Origin: Neorhizobium lilium
Lineage (GTDB): Bacteria > Pseudomonadota > Alphaproteobacteria > Rhizobiales > Rhizobiaceae
NCBI RefSeq assembly: GCF_004053875.1
Contig: NZ_SBIP01000004.1
Span: forward strand, 124,001-188,000
Reading direction: 5' to 3'
Length of the DNA stretch: 64,000 nucleotides
Part shown: in pieces, positions 1 through 10,300 of the stretch
Layout: each line of letters opens with the position of its first letter
Numbering within the stretch: position 1 is the stretch's first letter
Translations under genes and position numbers: made by a program
Notes under the pieces: model-generated
Databases searched by the model: none
Told to the model about the DNA's origin: nothing
Seen by the model: the letters and a program-made list of their open reading frames with translations, nothing else

Positions 1-1
1 C

Positions 2-253
2 GGCTATTCCGGCAAATTCCTGGACGGCGCCCAGGGCAAGGGCCTCGACATCATTTCCGGCTCGGTGAATGGCGACAAGGTCGTGATGGGCATCAACCGC
101 GCCCAGCTCAATGGCGCCATGGTGGCGAGCCTGCGCGGCGACAACAAGATGAATATCACCATCTCGGTCAAGGTCGAAGACCAGATGGTGCCGGTCATCG
201 GGCTGTCCCTCGACCGCGATCTGGATGCGATCGCCGTCGGCTCGATCAAGTAG
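2..253 (+). CDS. 3' end of an unrecognised protein (partial)
   Basis: Only the last 83 residues are present; the gene enters from the left edge and stops with TAG at 251-253. The visible part is rich in Gly, Val, Ile and Asp and alternates hydrophobic and polar residues, as in a beta-rich domain, with no cysteine and no membrane segment. I do not recognise a family. It converges on folK, overlapping the folK stop region by 8 bases. The frame is open from the first base and has normal high-GC third positions, so I take it as real. Confidence 0.6.
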   Translation, partial: GYSGKFLDGAQGKGLDIISGSVNGDKVVMGINRAQLNGAMVASLRGDNKMNITISVKVEDQMVPVIGLSLDRDLDAIAVGSIK

Positions 254-788
254 TCCGGCGCGGAGCTTGACCGTCGCGCCACCACTCCCTGTCATCGTCG
301 GCAATCCTGATCCCGGCGATATCAGCTTCCGATAGCCAATCCCGAACGCTTCTGCCCTGCACCATCATGTCAGGTGCAATATCGGCGAGCGGCATGATGA
401 CGAAGCCCCTCCCCGCCATGCGCGGATGCGGCAGTTCCAGCCTTTCCGTCTTCTGCTCAATGTCCCCATAGGTCAGGACGTCGATATCGATCGTCCTCGG
501 TCCCCAGCGCTCGGCGCGCACCCGCTTCATCTGGCGCTCGATCGACAGACAGAGATCCAGCAACTGCTCGGCCTCTAGAGAAGTCTCCACCAGCGCACAG
601 CAATTGAAGAAGTCGGCCTGGTCGGTCTTGCCCCAGGGCGGCGTGACATAGAGCCTGGAGACGGCAAGCACATGACAATCGTCCCGTTCATCGAGATGAC
701 GAAGGGCCTGCGCCATCGCGGAACGGGGATCGCCGAGATTTCCTCCAAGCCCCAGGGATGCGACCGTCTTGTCTGCGTCAGGCGACAT
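246..788 (-). CDS. folK: 2-amino-4-hydroxy-6-hydroxymethyldihydropteridine pyrophosphokinase
   Basis: Transfers pyrophosphate from ATP to 6-hydroxymethyl-7,8-dihydropterin, the step before dihydropteroate synthase in folate synthesis; cytoplasmic. The protein (180 aa) begins with the HPPK pattern GLGGNLGDP and carries the family signature GPRTIDIDVL near residue 95, followed by LPHPRM. The chosen ATG (MSPDADK) gives the usual length; an upstream in-frame start would add 25 unrelated residues read from inside folB. It is the last gene of a folP-folB-folK operon and overlaps folB by 11 bases, which suggests translational coupling. Confidence 0.95.
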   Translation of the reverse strand: MSPDADKTVASLGLGGNLGDPRSAMAQALRHLDERDDCHVLAVSRLYVTPPWGKTDQADFFNCCALVETSLEAEQLLDLCLSIERQMKRVRAERWGPRTIDIDVLTYGDIEQKTERLELPHPRMAGRGFVIMPLADIAPDMMVQGRSVRDWLSEADIAGIRIADDDREWWRDGQAPRRTT

Positions 789-1143
789 GCTGAACCCGCA
801 CCTGCGCGTAATCGAGAATGCCGGCAATCGGTACGCTCGGCTTGCGCACCGTGATATCGGCACGGCGGATCAGCGGCGACCAGGCGCACAAGGCCTTGGC
901 GATGTCGTTGGCCAGCGCCTCGATCAGGTTGCGCCGGCTACCGGTGACGATTTTTTCGACGATCTCGTAGACCAGCCCGTAATGAACCGTCTTGTCCACG
1001 TCATCCGTCTCCAGCGCCTCATCCGCCTCGACATCCAGTTCTACATCAACGAAGAAGCGCTGGCCAAGCGAAGCCTCCTGCTCGAAAGCGCCATGCCGGG
1101 CATAGAAGGCGCAATTCTTCAGCGTGATCGTATAAATGGCCAT
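778..1143 (-). CDS. folB: Dihydroneopterin aldolase
   Basis: Converts 7,8-dihydroneopterin to 6-hydroxymethyl-7,8-dihydropterin plus glycolaldehyde, supplying FolK. The 121-residue protein starts MAIYTITLKN, has the family motif FYARHGAFEQE with the conserved Tyr and Glu, and VDKTVHYGLVYE around residue 60; the C-terminal part has VRKPSVPI. Length is typical. The start lies 11 bases past the folP stop, within a tight operon. A longer frame exists upstream but reads through folP sequence and has no family similarity. Confidence 0.95.
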   Translation of the reverse strand: MAIYTITLKNCAFYARHGAFEQEASLGQRFFVDVELDVEADEALETDDVDKTVHYGLVYEIVEKIVTGSRRNLIEALANDIAKALCAWSPLIRRADITVRKPSVPIAGILDYAQVRVQHVA

Positions 1144-1153
1144 CCAGCCTCCC

Positions 1154-2026
1154 TTACCCTTGCCGCCGCGCTGCCAGAACGGCATCCGCCATGGCGAGCG
1201 CATCCTTGTTCGTCGGCACATCGTGGACGCGGAAGATTGCCGCACCCGCAAGCCTCAATATAGCAGTCGTCGCGGCCGTCCCCACATCTCGGTCCGACGG
1301 CTTTTCGCGACCTGTGACTCCGCCGATGAAGCGCTTGCGGGAAGTTCCGGCTAGGAGTGGGAAGCCGAGTTGATGCAGTTCGGCGAAGCGGGCGATCAGT
1401 TCCAGGTCGTCATCCCGGTCCTTGGCAAATCCGAAGCCCGGATCAAGGACGATATGGTCCTCCAGAACCTTCGCGTTTCTGGCGATTTCCAGGGACTGGC
1501 GCAGAAAATAGAGCTGGTCGTCGACAAGGTCCGCGCGCCGGTCGTCGCGGTTGCGGCCTGTGTGCATGATGCAAAGGCCAGCACCCGTTTCGGCCGCTAC
1601 CGAAGCGATCTCCGGATCGCGCTGCAATCCATGGACGTCGTTGATGATGTGCGCACGGGCCGCCATGGCCAACCGTGCAGTTTCGGCGCGGTATGTGTCG
1701 ATCGAGATCAGCGCATCCGTCTCTTGCGCCAGCTTTTCGATGACCGGCAGAACCCGGTCCTGCTCTTCTGCGGCGGAGACTTCGGCTGCTCCCGGACGCG
1801 TCGATTCGCCCCCGACATCCAGGATGACCGCCCCATTTTCGACGCAAGCAAGCGCCTGCGCGACCGCTGCCTCGACGCCATCATAACGGCCGCCATCGGA
1901 AAACGAGTCGGGCGTCACGTTGATGATCGCCATCAGATGTCCGGCCGCTTTAAGATCGAGGCTTCGCCCGCGCCCGACGATCCAGGTTCTGTTGCGCTGC
2001 GATGTCACCGGCCCACCATCTTTCAA
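1154..2026 (-). CDS. folP: Dihydropteroate synthase
   Basis: Condenses 6-hydroxymethyldihydropterin pyrophosphate with p-aminobenzoate to form dihydropteroate; the target of sulfonamides. The TIM-barrel signatures are all visible: MAIINVTPDSFSDGG near residue 33, DVGGESTRPGA near 70, SIDTYRAE, IINDV, DPGFGFAKD, LAGTSRKRFIG and a terminal FRVHDV. The predicted length of 290 aa is usual. A GTG six codons downstream (VTSQRNR) is an alternative start. First gene of the folP-folB-folK operon, transcribed away from the DUF922 gene. Confidence 0.95.
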   Translation of the reverse strand: MKDGGPVTSQRNRTWIVGRGRSLDLKAAGHLMAIINVTPDSFSDGGRYDGVEAAVAQALACVENGAVILDVGGESTRPGAAEVSAAEEQDRVLPVIEKLAQETDALISIDTYRAETARLAMAARAHIINDVHGLQRDPEIASVAAETGAGLCIMHTGRNRDDRRADLVDDQLYFLRQSLEIARNAKVLEDHIVLDPGFGFAKDRDDDLELIARFAELHQLGFPLLAGTSRKRFIGGVTGREKPSDRDVGTAATTAILRLAGAAIFRVHDVPTNKDALAMADAVLAARRQG

Positions 2027-2114
2027 GCGATAACGTAAATTTGGAAGTCTTCATGTTGCGCTTCGGCTGGCTATGCCCCAAGCTTCCGGCAAGTTCAACG
2101 TCGCAGGCCATAGA

Positions 2115-2735
2115 ATGTTTTCGATACGCAGGGTCCACCGGATCTTCGGTGCTGTTTTCCTTCTCTGCGTGATCCCGGCCACGGCGTCAGCCGAGCCAGT
2201 CATCACCAAGACCTATTCCTATTTCCGGATCGGCGGGCGCACGGCGGACGACCTGGACCGTGAGCTGGATCGGCGCGGTCCGCTGACGCACAATACCGGT
2301 CATCGCCACCCCGGTGCCACGGAAATCAAGTTCGGCGGCGACGTTACCTACGTGGAAAAGGGCGGCCGCTGTTCGGTCGGCGGAACCCATGTGACACTAC
2401 GAACCCACATGATCCTGCCGCGCTGGAGCAACCGCTCCCGCGCAGATGCCGATCTCGGCTTCATCTGGGACACGCTTTCCATGGATATCAAGCGCCATGA
2501 AGAGCGGCATGCGGAAATTGCGCGCAGCCATGCCAGGCAGCTCGAACGCACTCTTCTCGATTTGAGGCCGGAAAAGGATTGCGACATGCTCGAAAGGCGT
2601 GTGGCGGAAACGACCAGGCAATTGCTGGAGCAACACGACCTGGATCAGGCGCGATTCGATCAGGTCGAAGCGGCCAATTTTGACGCCCGCATGATGCGCC
2701 TGCTGCAATATCGCCTGCAGCAGAAGAAGAAATGA
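2115..2735 (+). CDS. DUF922 family secreted protein, possible zinc metallopeptidase
   Basis: About 206 residues with an N-terminal signal peptide (MFSIRRVHRIFGAVFLLCVIP, cleavage after ATASA). The mature part has the DUF922 pattern: an N-terminal segment with SYFRIGGRTADDL and DLDRRGP, a central beta-rich part, and the helix DIKRHEERHAEIARSHA, where HEERH resembles a zincin HExxH site. Activity is inferred only. An upstream in-frame ATG at 2073 would give a longer N-terminus; I prefer 2115 because it places the signal peptide at the start. It is divergent from folP. Confidence 0.8.
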   Translation: MFSIRRVHRIFGAVFLLCVIPATASAEPVITKTYSYFRIGGRTADDLDRELDRRGPLTHNTGHRHPGATEIKFGGDVTYVEKGGRCSVGGTHVTLRTHMILPRWSNRSRADADLGFIWDTLSMDIKRHEERHAEIARSHARQLERTLLDLRPEKDCDMLERRVAETTRQLLEQHDLDQARFDQVEAANFDARMMRLLQYRLQQKKK

Positions 2736-2949
2736 CGCGGCTACGGCCCCCAAGCTGGTGCCAGGCTTGCGCCTGCCCTCGTCAATCACGGGTTACTTAT
2801 CGCGATAGCCTAATACACATCTGTCGGATATAACTTCAGCCATAGCTTACGGAATGGCAGATCAAAGAGCTCCACTCCGAAAGTACCGAGGTTCCCGCAC
2901 TTCATGTCAGTGCGAAAACGGCTCACCGTGTCATGGAGCCGTACAATTT

Positions 2950-2976
2950 CCGAGTTTCTGTTCCCGAGTTCTGTTC
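2950..2976 (+). repeat. Imperfect tandem repeat of 14 and 13 bases
   Basis: CCGAGTTTCTGTTC at 2950-2963 is followed directly by CCGAGTTCTGTTC at 2964-2976, differing by one T. It lies in the single-stranded stretch between the second and third hairpins of the candidate small RNA. Confidence 0.7.
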
Positions 2977-3038
2977 TCCTGGCGCGTCTTCAAGCCGCAT
3001 GCGGATCCTCCCTCCCATGCCGGTGATGCGCCCGCCTC

Positions 3039-3075
3039 GCCTCGCTGAACGCTTTTGCGCAGCGAGGCTTTTTTT
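3039..3075 (+). terminator. Rho-independent terminator
   Basis: Perfect 9-bp stem GCCTCGCTG/CAGCGAGGC (3039-3047 and 3060-3068) with a 12-base loop, then seven T at 3069-3075. The T tract is on the plus strand, so it ends a plus-strand transcript, while the nearest plus-strand gene stops 300 bases upstream and the adjacent ferredoxin gene is on the minus strand. Confidence 0.85.
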
Positions 3076-3079
3076 CGGT

Positions 3080-3400
3080 TCAGGCCTGGCGTTCGGGCAC
3101 GTTGACCACGAGGCCGTCCAGGTCGGCCTTGATCTTGATCTGACAGGAAAGCCTCGACGTCGGGCGTACGTCGACAGCGAAATCGAGCATGTCTTCTTCC
3201 ATGGCAGCAGGCGGACCAACCTTTTCGGTCCAGGCTTCGTCCACATAGACATGACAGGTTGCGCAGGCACAGGCTCCGCCGCATTCCGCCTCGATACCGG
3301 GAACGGAGTTGCGAACCGCATTCTCCATGACGGTCGAGCCCGGATCCACATCCAGCTCGAAGCGCGTCCCGTCGAAGGCAACGATGGTCAGTTTCGTCAT
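3080..3400 (-). CDS. 2Fe-2S ferredoxin, adrenodoxin type
   Basis: A 106-residue electron carrier. Cys40, Cys46, Cys49 and Cys86 form the C-X5-C-X2-C...C set of vertebrate-type/adrenodoxin ferredoxins, within [15 protein letters not shown]. Such proteins serve P450s, Fe-S assembly (Fdx) or Rieske oxygenases; the partner cannot be told from this context because no reductase, isc or P450 gene is adjacent. Rhizobial annotation often calls this protein FdxB, but I leave the symbol empty. Monocistronic, with the Hpt gene upstream on the same strand about 110 bases away. Confidence 0.9.
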   Translation of the reverse strand: MTKLTIVAFDGTRFELDVDPGSTVMENAVRNSVPGIEAECGGACACATCHVYVDEAWTEKVGPPAAMEEDMLDFAVDVRPTSRLSCQIKIKADLDGLVVNVPERQA

Positions 3401-3512
3401 TATAGGGAGTTCCGGTGTTGGTGGTGGCGCTCAAGCGCGGTGTCTTCCGATAAAACACTTGGCCAGTCAACACGAGCAGGCGACGTGACCTTGTCTCTCG
3501 ACGCCCACTGTC

Positions 3513-3878
3513 TCAGCGACAGAGTTTCAGAATGAAATTCTCTGCTTCCACCACGGCAGCTCCGACCGCCGCTTGCAACGCGGCATCTCCGGCTTCTGCT
3601 TCAAGCCGCCCGGCGGCGGCGGAAACCTTGAAGGCTCCGACAGCTGACGCCGCGCCCTTGAGGCGATGCGCGGCGGCTGTGACGGCCGCCGGTTCGGCTC
3701 CGGCGATCTCCTGCAGGGACTTTCGTGCCTGACGCGCAAACATCTGCAGGACTTCGTTTTCGAGGTCCTTGTCCCCCATGGTCTGGTTCGCCAGATGTAC
3801 CAAATCGACCGGCCGGTCCTGAGAAGGACATGGCATGCGAGCAGGTTGAAGATCGAAGGCGATATTGGCGGCGGCCAT
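3513..3878 (-). CDS. Histidine phosphotransfer (Hpt) domain protein
   Basis: 121 residues that make a single Hpt four-helix domain. The phosphorylation motif is AAHRLKGAASAVGA with His71 as the expected phospho-acceptor. It would relay phosphate between hybrid kinases and response regulators, but no kinase or regulator is next to it. An internal Met at residue 15 could be the true start, which would leave a 107-residue domain. It is divergent from the giant coiled-coil gene, with a 456-base AT-richer region between them. Confidence 0.85.
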   Translation of the reverse strand: MAAANIAFDLQPARMPCPSQDRPVDLVHLANQTMGDKDLENEVLQMFARQARKSLQEIAGAEPAAVTAAAHRLKGAASAVGAFKVSAAAGRLEAEAGDAALQAAVGAAVVEAENFILKLCR

Positions 3879-4334
3879 TCAGCATTTCCTTTTATTGCTT
3901 GGCTGTCCCGAATTGTGCGGGAGCCGCGCGTCTATCCCGTTAAATTCCGGCACAATCGCGGCCAAATTCTCCACTCATGGTTAATTTCCGCTAAGATCTC
4001 GGTAATTCAACGCTTTCCGCCTAAAGCATGGTTTAAATCCTGTTAACAAGGACTGGGCCTGCTTGGCACATGACGGGCATCTAATTGTGCGGCTGGCGCG
4101 AATGTGCCACTACAGTACGGTTAGAGCGACGGGATCCGGCATCACGGCGCTATCGACGGAAGCATGGTAAGCTTTCATTATCATCCGTTTGAAAGAACGG
4201 CCGTTCGACCTGGAAATGAACAGGAAACACCGTCTCCATGATGGGAGGTCCGGGTTTCCCGGCAGGCAAGACGTTTACGCCACGCGGCAGTGGCTGAGAT
4301 GGAGAGCCTGGCGTATGTAACGAGGCGTAACCGC
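3879..4334. promoter_or_regulatory. Divergent intergenic region with CtrA-like half sites
   Basis: No gene was seen here. The segment separates the Hpt gene (minus) from the giant coiled-coil gene (plus) and is more AT-rich than its flanks. It contains TTAA-N7-TAAG at 3981-3995, preceded by CATGG so that the reverse strand reads TTAACCATG, and TTAA-N6-TTAAC at 4033-4047. These resemble, but do not exactly match, the CtrA consensus TTAA-N7-TTAA. Control by CtrA is a guess. Confidence 0.35.
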
Positions 4335-7300
4335 ATGGCGAAGAACACGGGCACCGAGTCGATCGACGAAACGGCGTTCCAGGCACTGGAAGAAGCGCTG
4401 AAGATCGACTTCAGCGATGACGAGCCGCCTCGCGCCAAGCCTGCTGCACGGGCATCGGAAGCTCGCGTCTCGGATACGAACAAGCAGCGCTCCGCCGCTC
4501 CCCGCCGTGAATCCCAGCCGGAGCCCCAGCGTCAGGCTGCCGCCGAGACTGCGGCACGCGCACCTGCCTTCGAACCTGCCAATGACAGCGGCCGCCGCAA
4601 CCCTGCCAGCATATTGCGGTCGCTGGAGGGCGGATCCATGCGCTCCGCCCTGCGCAATGCCTCGTTCATCTCCGTGCTTTGGGCCCTTGCAGGACTTGGC
4701 CTCGGTCAGTTGATCTATGGCAGCCAGCTTTGGCAGACGACATCGGTGGCCGGTGTGCTTGCAGCACCTGGCATCGTCGCGCTGGCGGTCGGCATCATCG
4801 TGCCGATCCTGCTTTTCTTCGCCTTTGCCACCATGATGGCCCGCGCCCACGACCTGAAGAACGCCGCCCGCTCCATGGCGGAAGTGGCCCTGCGCCTATC
4901 GGAGCCGGAAACTATCGCGTCCGAACGCATCATGAGCGTCGGCCAGGCCGTTCGCCGCGAAGTGTCTGCGATGAACGAAGGCATCGAGCGCACCATAGCG
5001 CGTGCCGCCGAACTGGAAACGCTCGTGCACTCCGAAGTCAATGCGCTGGAGCGCAGCTATAGCGACAACGAACTGCGCGTCCGCGGTCTCGTGCATGAGC
5101 TCAGCGCCGAGCGTGATGCCATCGTCAACCATGCCGAACGCATTCGCTCGTCCATCGTCGGCGCCCATGACCAGCTGAAGGAAGACCTGTCTCTCGCGAC
5201 GGAAGAAATCTCCGTACGTCTGGCGACGACCGGCCAGGCACTGGCATCGCTGATCGACACCCGCGCCGCCATCCTGATGGAAAAGACGGATGCAGCCGGC
5301 GAAGCCTTGAGTTCGCTGCTGTCCGCCAAGACGGACAATCTCGTCCAGACGCTGAGCTCTTCGGGGATCGCGCTGGCCAATGAATTCGACGATCGTCTGG
5401 AAACCCTCTCGAGCACCATGTCCCAGCGCGGACAGGCGCTTCTCGGCGAATTTGCCACCCGCGCCTCGACGCTGGATGCAAGCACCGAAAAACTCAATGC
5501 CGCGCTTGCGGACCGTACCCGCCAGCTCAACGAAACCCTGCTTGCCCGCACCCGCGAAATCACCGAGGGGCTGAACGGCAGCGAGCGGACGCTGATGGGT
5601 TCGTTGGACACGGCGCTTGCGACGCTCAACCGTTCGCTGAACGACAAGGGCGCAGCCTTCCGCCAGACGCTGCAATCGGCTGCCGACGACGCGGTCATGG
5701 ATCTCGACCTGCGCTCCGGCCTGTTCGAGGAACGGCTCCACGCCACCGTCGGCCAGCTTAGCACCACGTTCGATGAGGGCCTGTCGCAGTTTACGACCGC
5801 CTTCGATCAGCGCGCCGGCTCGCTTGACAGCAAGCTGATGGACAGCCTTGCCCGCATCAACGAGACGGTTGCCGGCGGGACGGAGGCTATGGAAGGCCTT
5901 CTCAGCACCAGTGTGGAACGGATCGGCAATGCCCTGACCGACCAGCAGCTGACGCTGGCGACGACGCTCGGCACAGGCCAGGAAGTCCTGGACTCCATGC
6001 TTGAAAGCCGTTCACGCGAGTTTTCCGATGCACTGGCCGCACGGGCGACGGAAATTCAGGATAGCATCGGCAACGCCCATCAGAAGATCGATACGGTCAT
6101 GGCCGAGCACGGCGGCGCGCTGGCGAATGCCCTGTCGGAAACGCAGAACCGATTCGAAGACACGATCGCTACGCGTACCGGTTCAATCATCGAATCCGTC
6201 ACGGGCAGCCATGACCGCCTCGCGACACTGCTCGACGAACGGACCGCATCCATCGGCCAGCTGATGTCCGGCACGCCGGAGCGCCTGGCCGGCTTGTTCG
6301 ACGAAAAGACATCTTCTCTCGCGCAGACCCTGTCGCAGGGCGAGGAGCGTCTGGGCGGCGAGCTGGAACGGCGCGCAACGCAGATCGACGCGACCCTTTC
6401 GGCCAATCAGGCTCGCATGAGCGAAATCCTCGACGACAAGTCCATGGAGCTTGCAACCTCGCTCGCACTGCATGAAGACCGCCTGACCGGCGAACTGGAC
6501 CGCCGCGCGACGCAGATCGATGCCACACTTTCGGCCAACCAGGCCCGGATGAGCGAGATCCTCGACGACAAGTCCATGGAGCTTGCAACCTCGCTGGCGC
6601 TGCACGAAGATCGCCTGACCGGCGCCCTGGACGAGAAGACGACGACGCTTCTCGGCGCGGTGGCCGATGCAGACCGGCGCATCGAGAATGCCTTTGCCCA
6701 GCGTGCGGAAGCCATCCACTCGGCTTACGCGGACAACCAGCTCAACCTCGACATCTCGCTCGAAACCCGGACAGCGGAGCTTGCCCGTCTTCTGGAACAT
6801 GGCGGCGCCCGTCTCGAAGAAACCGTCGGCGGTGCCGCCGGCCGGATCGAGACCGCACTTGCCGAAGGCTCGTCGCGTTTCGACACCAGCTTTACCGAAG
6901 GCCTGCAGAAGATGCAGGATACGCTCGGCACCAGCCAGGATCGAATGACCGCAACGATCGGCATCGGTCACCAACAGTTGGCCGATACGCTGACTTCCGC
7001 GAGCCAGGATATCGCCACCACCCTCGGTTCCGCCAGCCAGGGTATCGCATCCACACTTGGCGCCGCGCATCGGGAGATTGCCGGCACGCTCCGGACCGGC
7101 CATGAGCAAATCTCGACAACGATCGGCGCCGGCCACCAAAAGATGGCGGACACGCTCGGTTCGGCAAACCACGAACTTGCGGAAACGCTCGGCGCTGCTA
7201 CGCAGCAGCTCTCCGGCACGGTTGAAACCGCAAGCCGCGAAATCGCCGGTAGCGTCGGCACAGCGCATGTCCTGATCGGCGATACTCTGAGCACGGCAAC

Positions 7301-10300
7301 CCGCGACATTTCCGAAACGCTCGGCTCCGGTTACGAGCGGCTGCGCGCAGCTCTCGACGATCGTTCCAATGCCATTGCGACCACGCTCTCCGAAGCGCAG
7401 GACAATCTCGGCAACCTGCTGATGGACCAGACCACAGTTATCGGCACGACTTTGGCAGCCAGCGCCGGCATGCTCGAAATGTCGCTGGAAACGCAGCAGG
7501 ATGCGCTTCGTGCCACCATTGACAGCGCCGGCGAAGCTCTAGAAACCCGTCTTCGCGACAATGTCGGTGCCATTGCCGGGCAGCTTGGCGTGGCCGCCCG
7601 CGACATCAGCCAGTCGGCCGACATGTTCTCGAGCCGCGTCGAGCAGACGGTCGGCGGCGTATCGTCCGCGCTCGACACGGCCGGCTCGCGCATCGAGACC
7701 ACGTTCGGCGGTCTTGAGGATCGTATCCGCAACGAAGTTGGCAACGTAACCCAGCTGGTCGACACCGCCGGCGACACCCTCGCCAGCGCACTCGGTGCCC
7801 GCACCGCCGAACTGGAGCGCATCACCAACGACGTCACCGAACGCGCCTCCACCGTCATCGGAGCCCGCACCGCGGATCTCGAACGCGTCTCCGGCGATGC
7901 TGCGAACCGTCTTGAAGAAACGCTTTCCAGCCGTGCCGCGGAACTGGATCGGCTTTCGGGAGACACAGCAAACCGCATCGACCAGGCGCTAGCTACCCGC
8001 GCTGCCGAGCTGGAACGCCTTGGTCTCGAAGCGTCGAACCGGATCGCAGATACGCTCGACAGCCGCACGGCACGCATCGAGGAACGTCTCGGCACGATGG
8101 ACCGCGCCCTGACGGTCGGTCTGGATAACGTGACGAGGACCATCGAGGGCAAAGCTGTCGGCCTCGCCTCCACGCTGCGTGAAGCCGTCAGCGCCGCCGC
8201 GCATGACATGGACAGTGAAGCAACCCGCTCGGCGGAGGCTCTTGCCCGTGCAGGTGCTGAATTCACCCAGGAACTGACGACCCGCAACAGCGAGTTCACC
8301 CGTTCGATCGAGGAGCGTTCCAACGACATCGTCGGCCGGATCTCCGAAACCCAAGGCCGTCTTGCGGGCCAGGCGGCGACGGTGGCGCAGGCCTTCTCCG
8401 AGGCCGGCAATTCCATCATCAACAAGGTGGCGGAAGCCGACAACCTGGTAAAGAAGCAGGTCACTGCCATCAACGAGGCGCTGGACGAGGCCGAAAAGGT
8501 TCTCGATGCACGCGGCAGTTCGCTGCGCACCAACCTCACCGAGACGGCAGGCGAACTCAATGTGGCGCTGGAAGCGGTCGATCAGGCTCTGGCTGCTCGT
8601 GGCGACGCCATCCGCTCGGCGCTCGACAGCCGCGCCCGCGACCTCAACTCCATGCTTGCCAGCCGTTCGGCCGAACTCTCGCGCCTGCTGGACGAGAAGG
8701 CAAAGCCCATGGTCGAGCAGTATGCGGAGACCGGTCGTTCGGCCGCCGAACGCATCGGGGCTGCAGCACAGGAAGGCGCAGAGCGTCTTTCCGCTGCCGC
8801 CTACGACACCGGCAACCGCATTCGCAACGAAAATGCCGCCCTCATCGACGCCATTTCGGCACGTACCAACGAGACGCTGGCCGCCATCAACCAGCGAACG
8901 GAAAATGCCGCCGGCACGATCCGCGCCGCAGAACAGGGCCTTGCCGCCAATGTCAGCAGCCTGATCGACCGGCTCGAACAGAGCAATTCCGGCATTGCCG
9001 CGCTGGTGCAGCAGGCAGCGCAGGAAATCGGCCAGGTCGCAGACCAGGCAACCCAGCAGATCAGCGAGGCGGATCAGCGGCTGGATGCGACCGCCAACCG
9101 CTTCGCCCAATCCGCCAGCAACGCGGCCGATCTCGTTTCCGGCTCCAGCCGGCTTCTCGAAAACAATATCGACCGTCTGGTCAATGTGTCGGGTCAGACA
9201 CTCAGTCAGGTCGGCGGCATTGTCGGCCGCTTCGAGGAGCATTCCAAGGTTCTCGGACAGGCATCGGAACTTCTGGGCGCCGCGCAATCCAACCTTGCCA
9301 GCACTCTCGAAGAGCGCCAGAACGCGCTGCGCCATCTGTCTGCCGGCCTCGTCAAGCGATCCGAAGAAATCGAAGGCGCGCTGCTCAACCTCACCACGCT
9401 GGTGGACGGCGCCTTCCAGAGGGCCGAAGAGCGGTCTTCGCAGGTTGGCGTTTCTCTGCGGGAGAGCCTGCATGCGTCCTTCGCAGATATTGGCCGCCGT
9501 CTGGGCGAAACCCAGCAGCGCGCGGAACTAACGGCTGAAGCCATGCGTGAAGCGCTGCGCGGTGCCGGTGACGAAGCGACCCGCAACATCGAAGCAAGCC
9601 TGACGGATGCCGAGAAGCGCGCTCGCGAGCTTTCGGAACGCATGAGCAGCAGCCTTGCCAGCTCGCTTGGCGATGTGGACAAGCTGTTCGGCGATGCCGC
9701 CAGCCGCTCGGGCACTGCGGCACAGCAGCTTCGCGAGACGATGCGGGAGTCGGTCGAAGATGCTATCGGCCGCTTCGCCGGCGCCACGGACGAAATCCGC
9801 CGCTCGGCACAGGATATCCGCCAGGAGCTGGACGCGACCCGTTCGGAGCTGAAGCGTGGTGCTTTCGACCTTCCCGAAGAAGCGAAGGAAAGTGCTGCCG
9901 CCATGCGTCGGGCTGTGTCCGAGCAGATCAAGGCCTTGCAGGACATTTCCCAGCTCGTCGGCCGTTCAGCCCAGCAACTCGAGATCGCCGAGCCCACCCC
10001 GGCTCCTGCTTCCGCGCCGGCACCGCGCCCGGTCGCTCCGGCTCCCGTTCCTCGTGCGGCTGCCCCCGCGCCGCAGGCCGCTGCTCCTCAGCCGGTCGCA
10101 CCGCAGGCCTTCACCCAGCCTGCACCGGCGCCGCAGATCACCGAGCGTGTGCAACCGGCTCCGGCCGCCGCACGTCCGGATCCTTACGCCGCCAACTCCC
10201 TGCGCGGCACGCTGCCGCTTGATCGTCCCGCCCCGGCAGCGCCTGCCCGGGTTTCGGATGCAGCGCCACGCAGCGGCGAAGGCGGCTGGATCAGCGATCT

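Larger units (their letters stand above)
2890..3075 (+). ncRNA. Candidate structured small RNA with anti-Shine-Dalgarno loop
   Basis: The gap between the DUF922 gene and the ferredoxin gene holds four consecutive hairpins on the plus strand: 2896-2901/2909-2914, 2918-2924/2936-2942, 2981-2988/3025-3032 with an inner stem 2997-3001/3016-3020, and a terminator at 3039-3068 followed by seven T. The loop of the third hairpin (3002-3015) exposes CCTCCCTCC, complementary to ribosome binding sites. Rhizobial trans-acting RNAs with C-rich anti-SD loops are known (alpha-r14/cuckoo type). Promoter and 5' end are not defined. A long 3' UTR of the DUF922 gene is the alternative. Confidence 0.5.

Noticed and set aside
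6360..7328. Regular repeats that could be taken for a CRISPR array
   Set aside because: Repeats are in frame, contiguous without spacers, and encode helical protein units.
7331..9473. Long minus-strand open frames (for example 7331-8560 and 7989-9473) inside the coiled-coil gene
   Set aside because: They are antisense shadows produced by repeated Ala/Glu/Arg codons of the sense strand.
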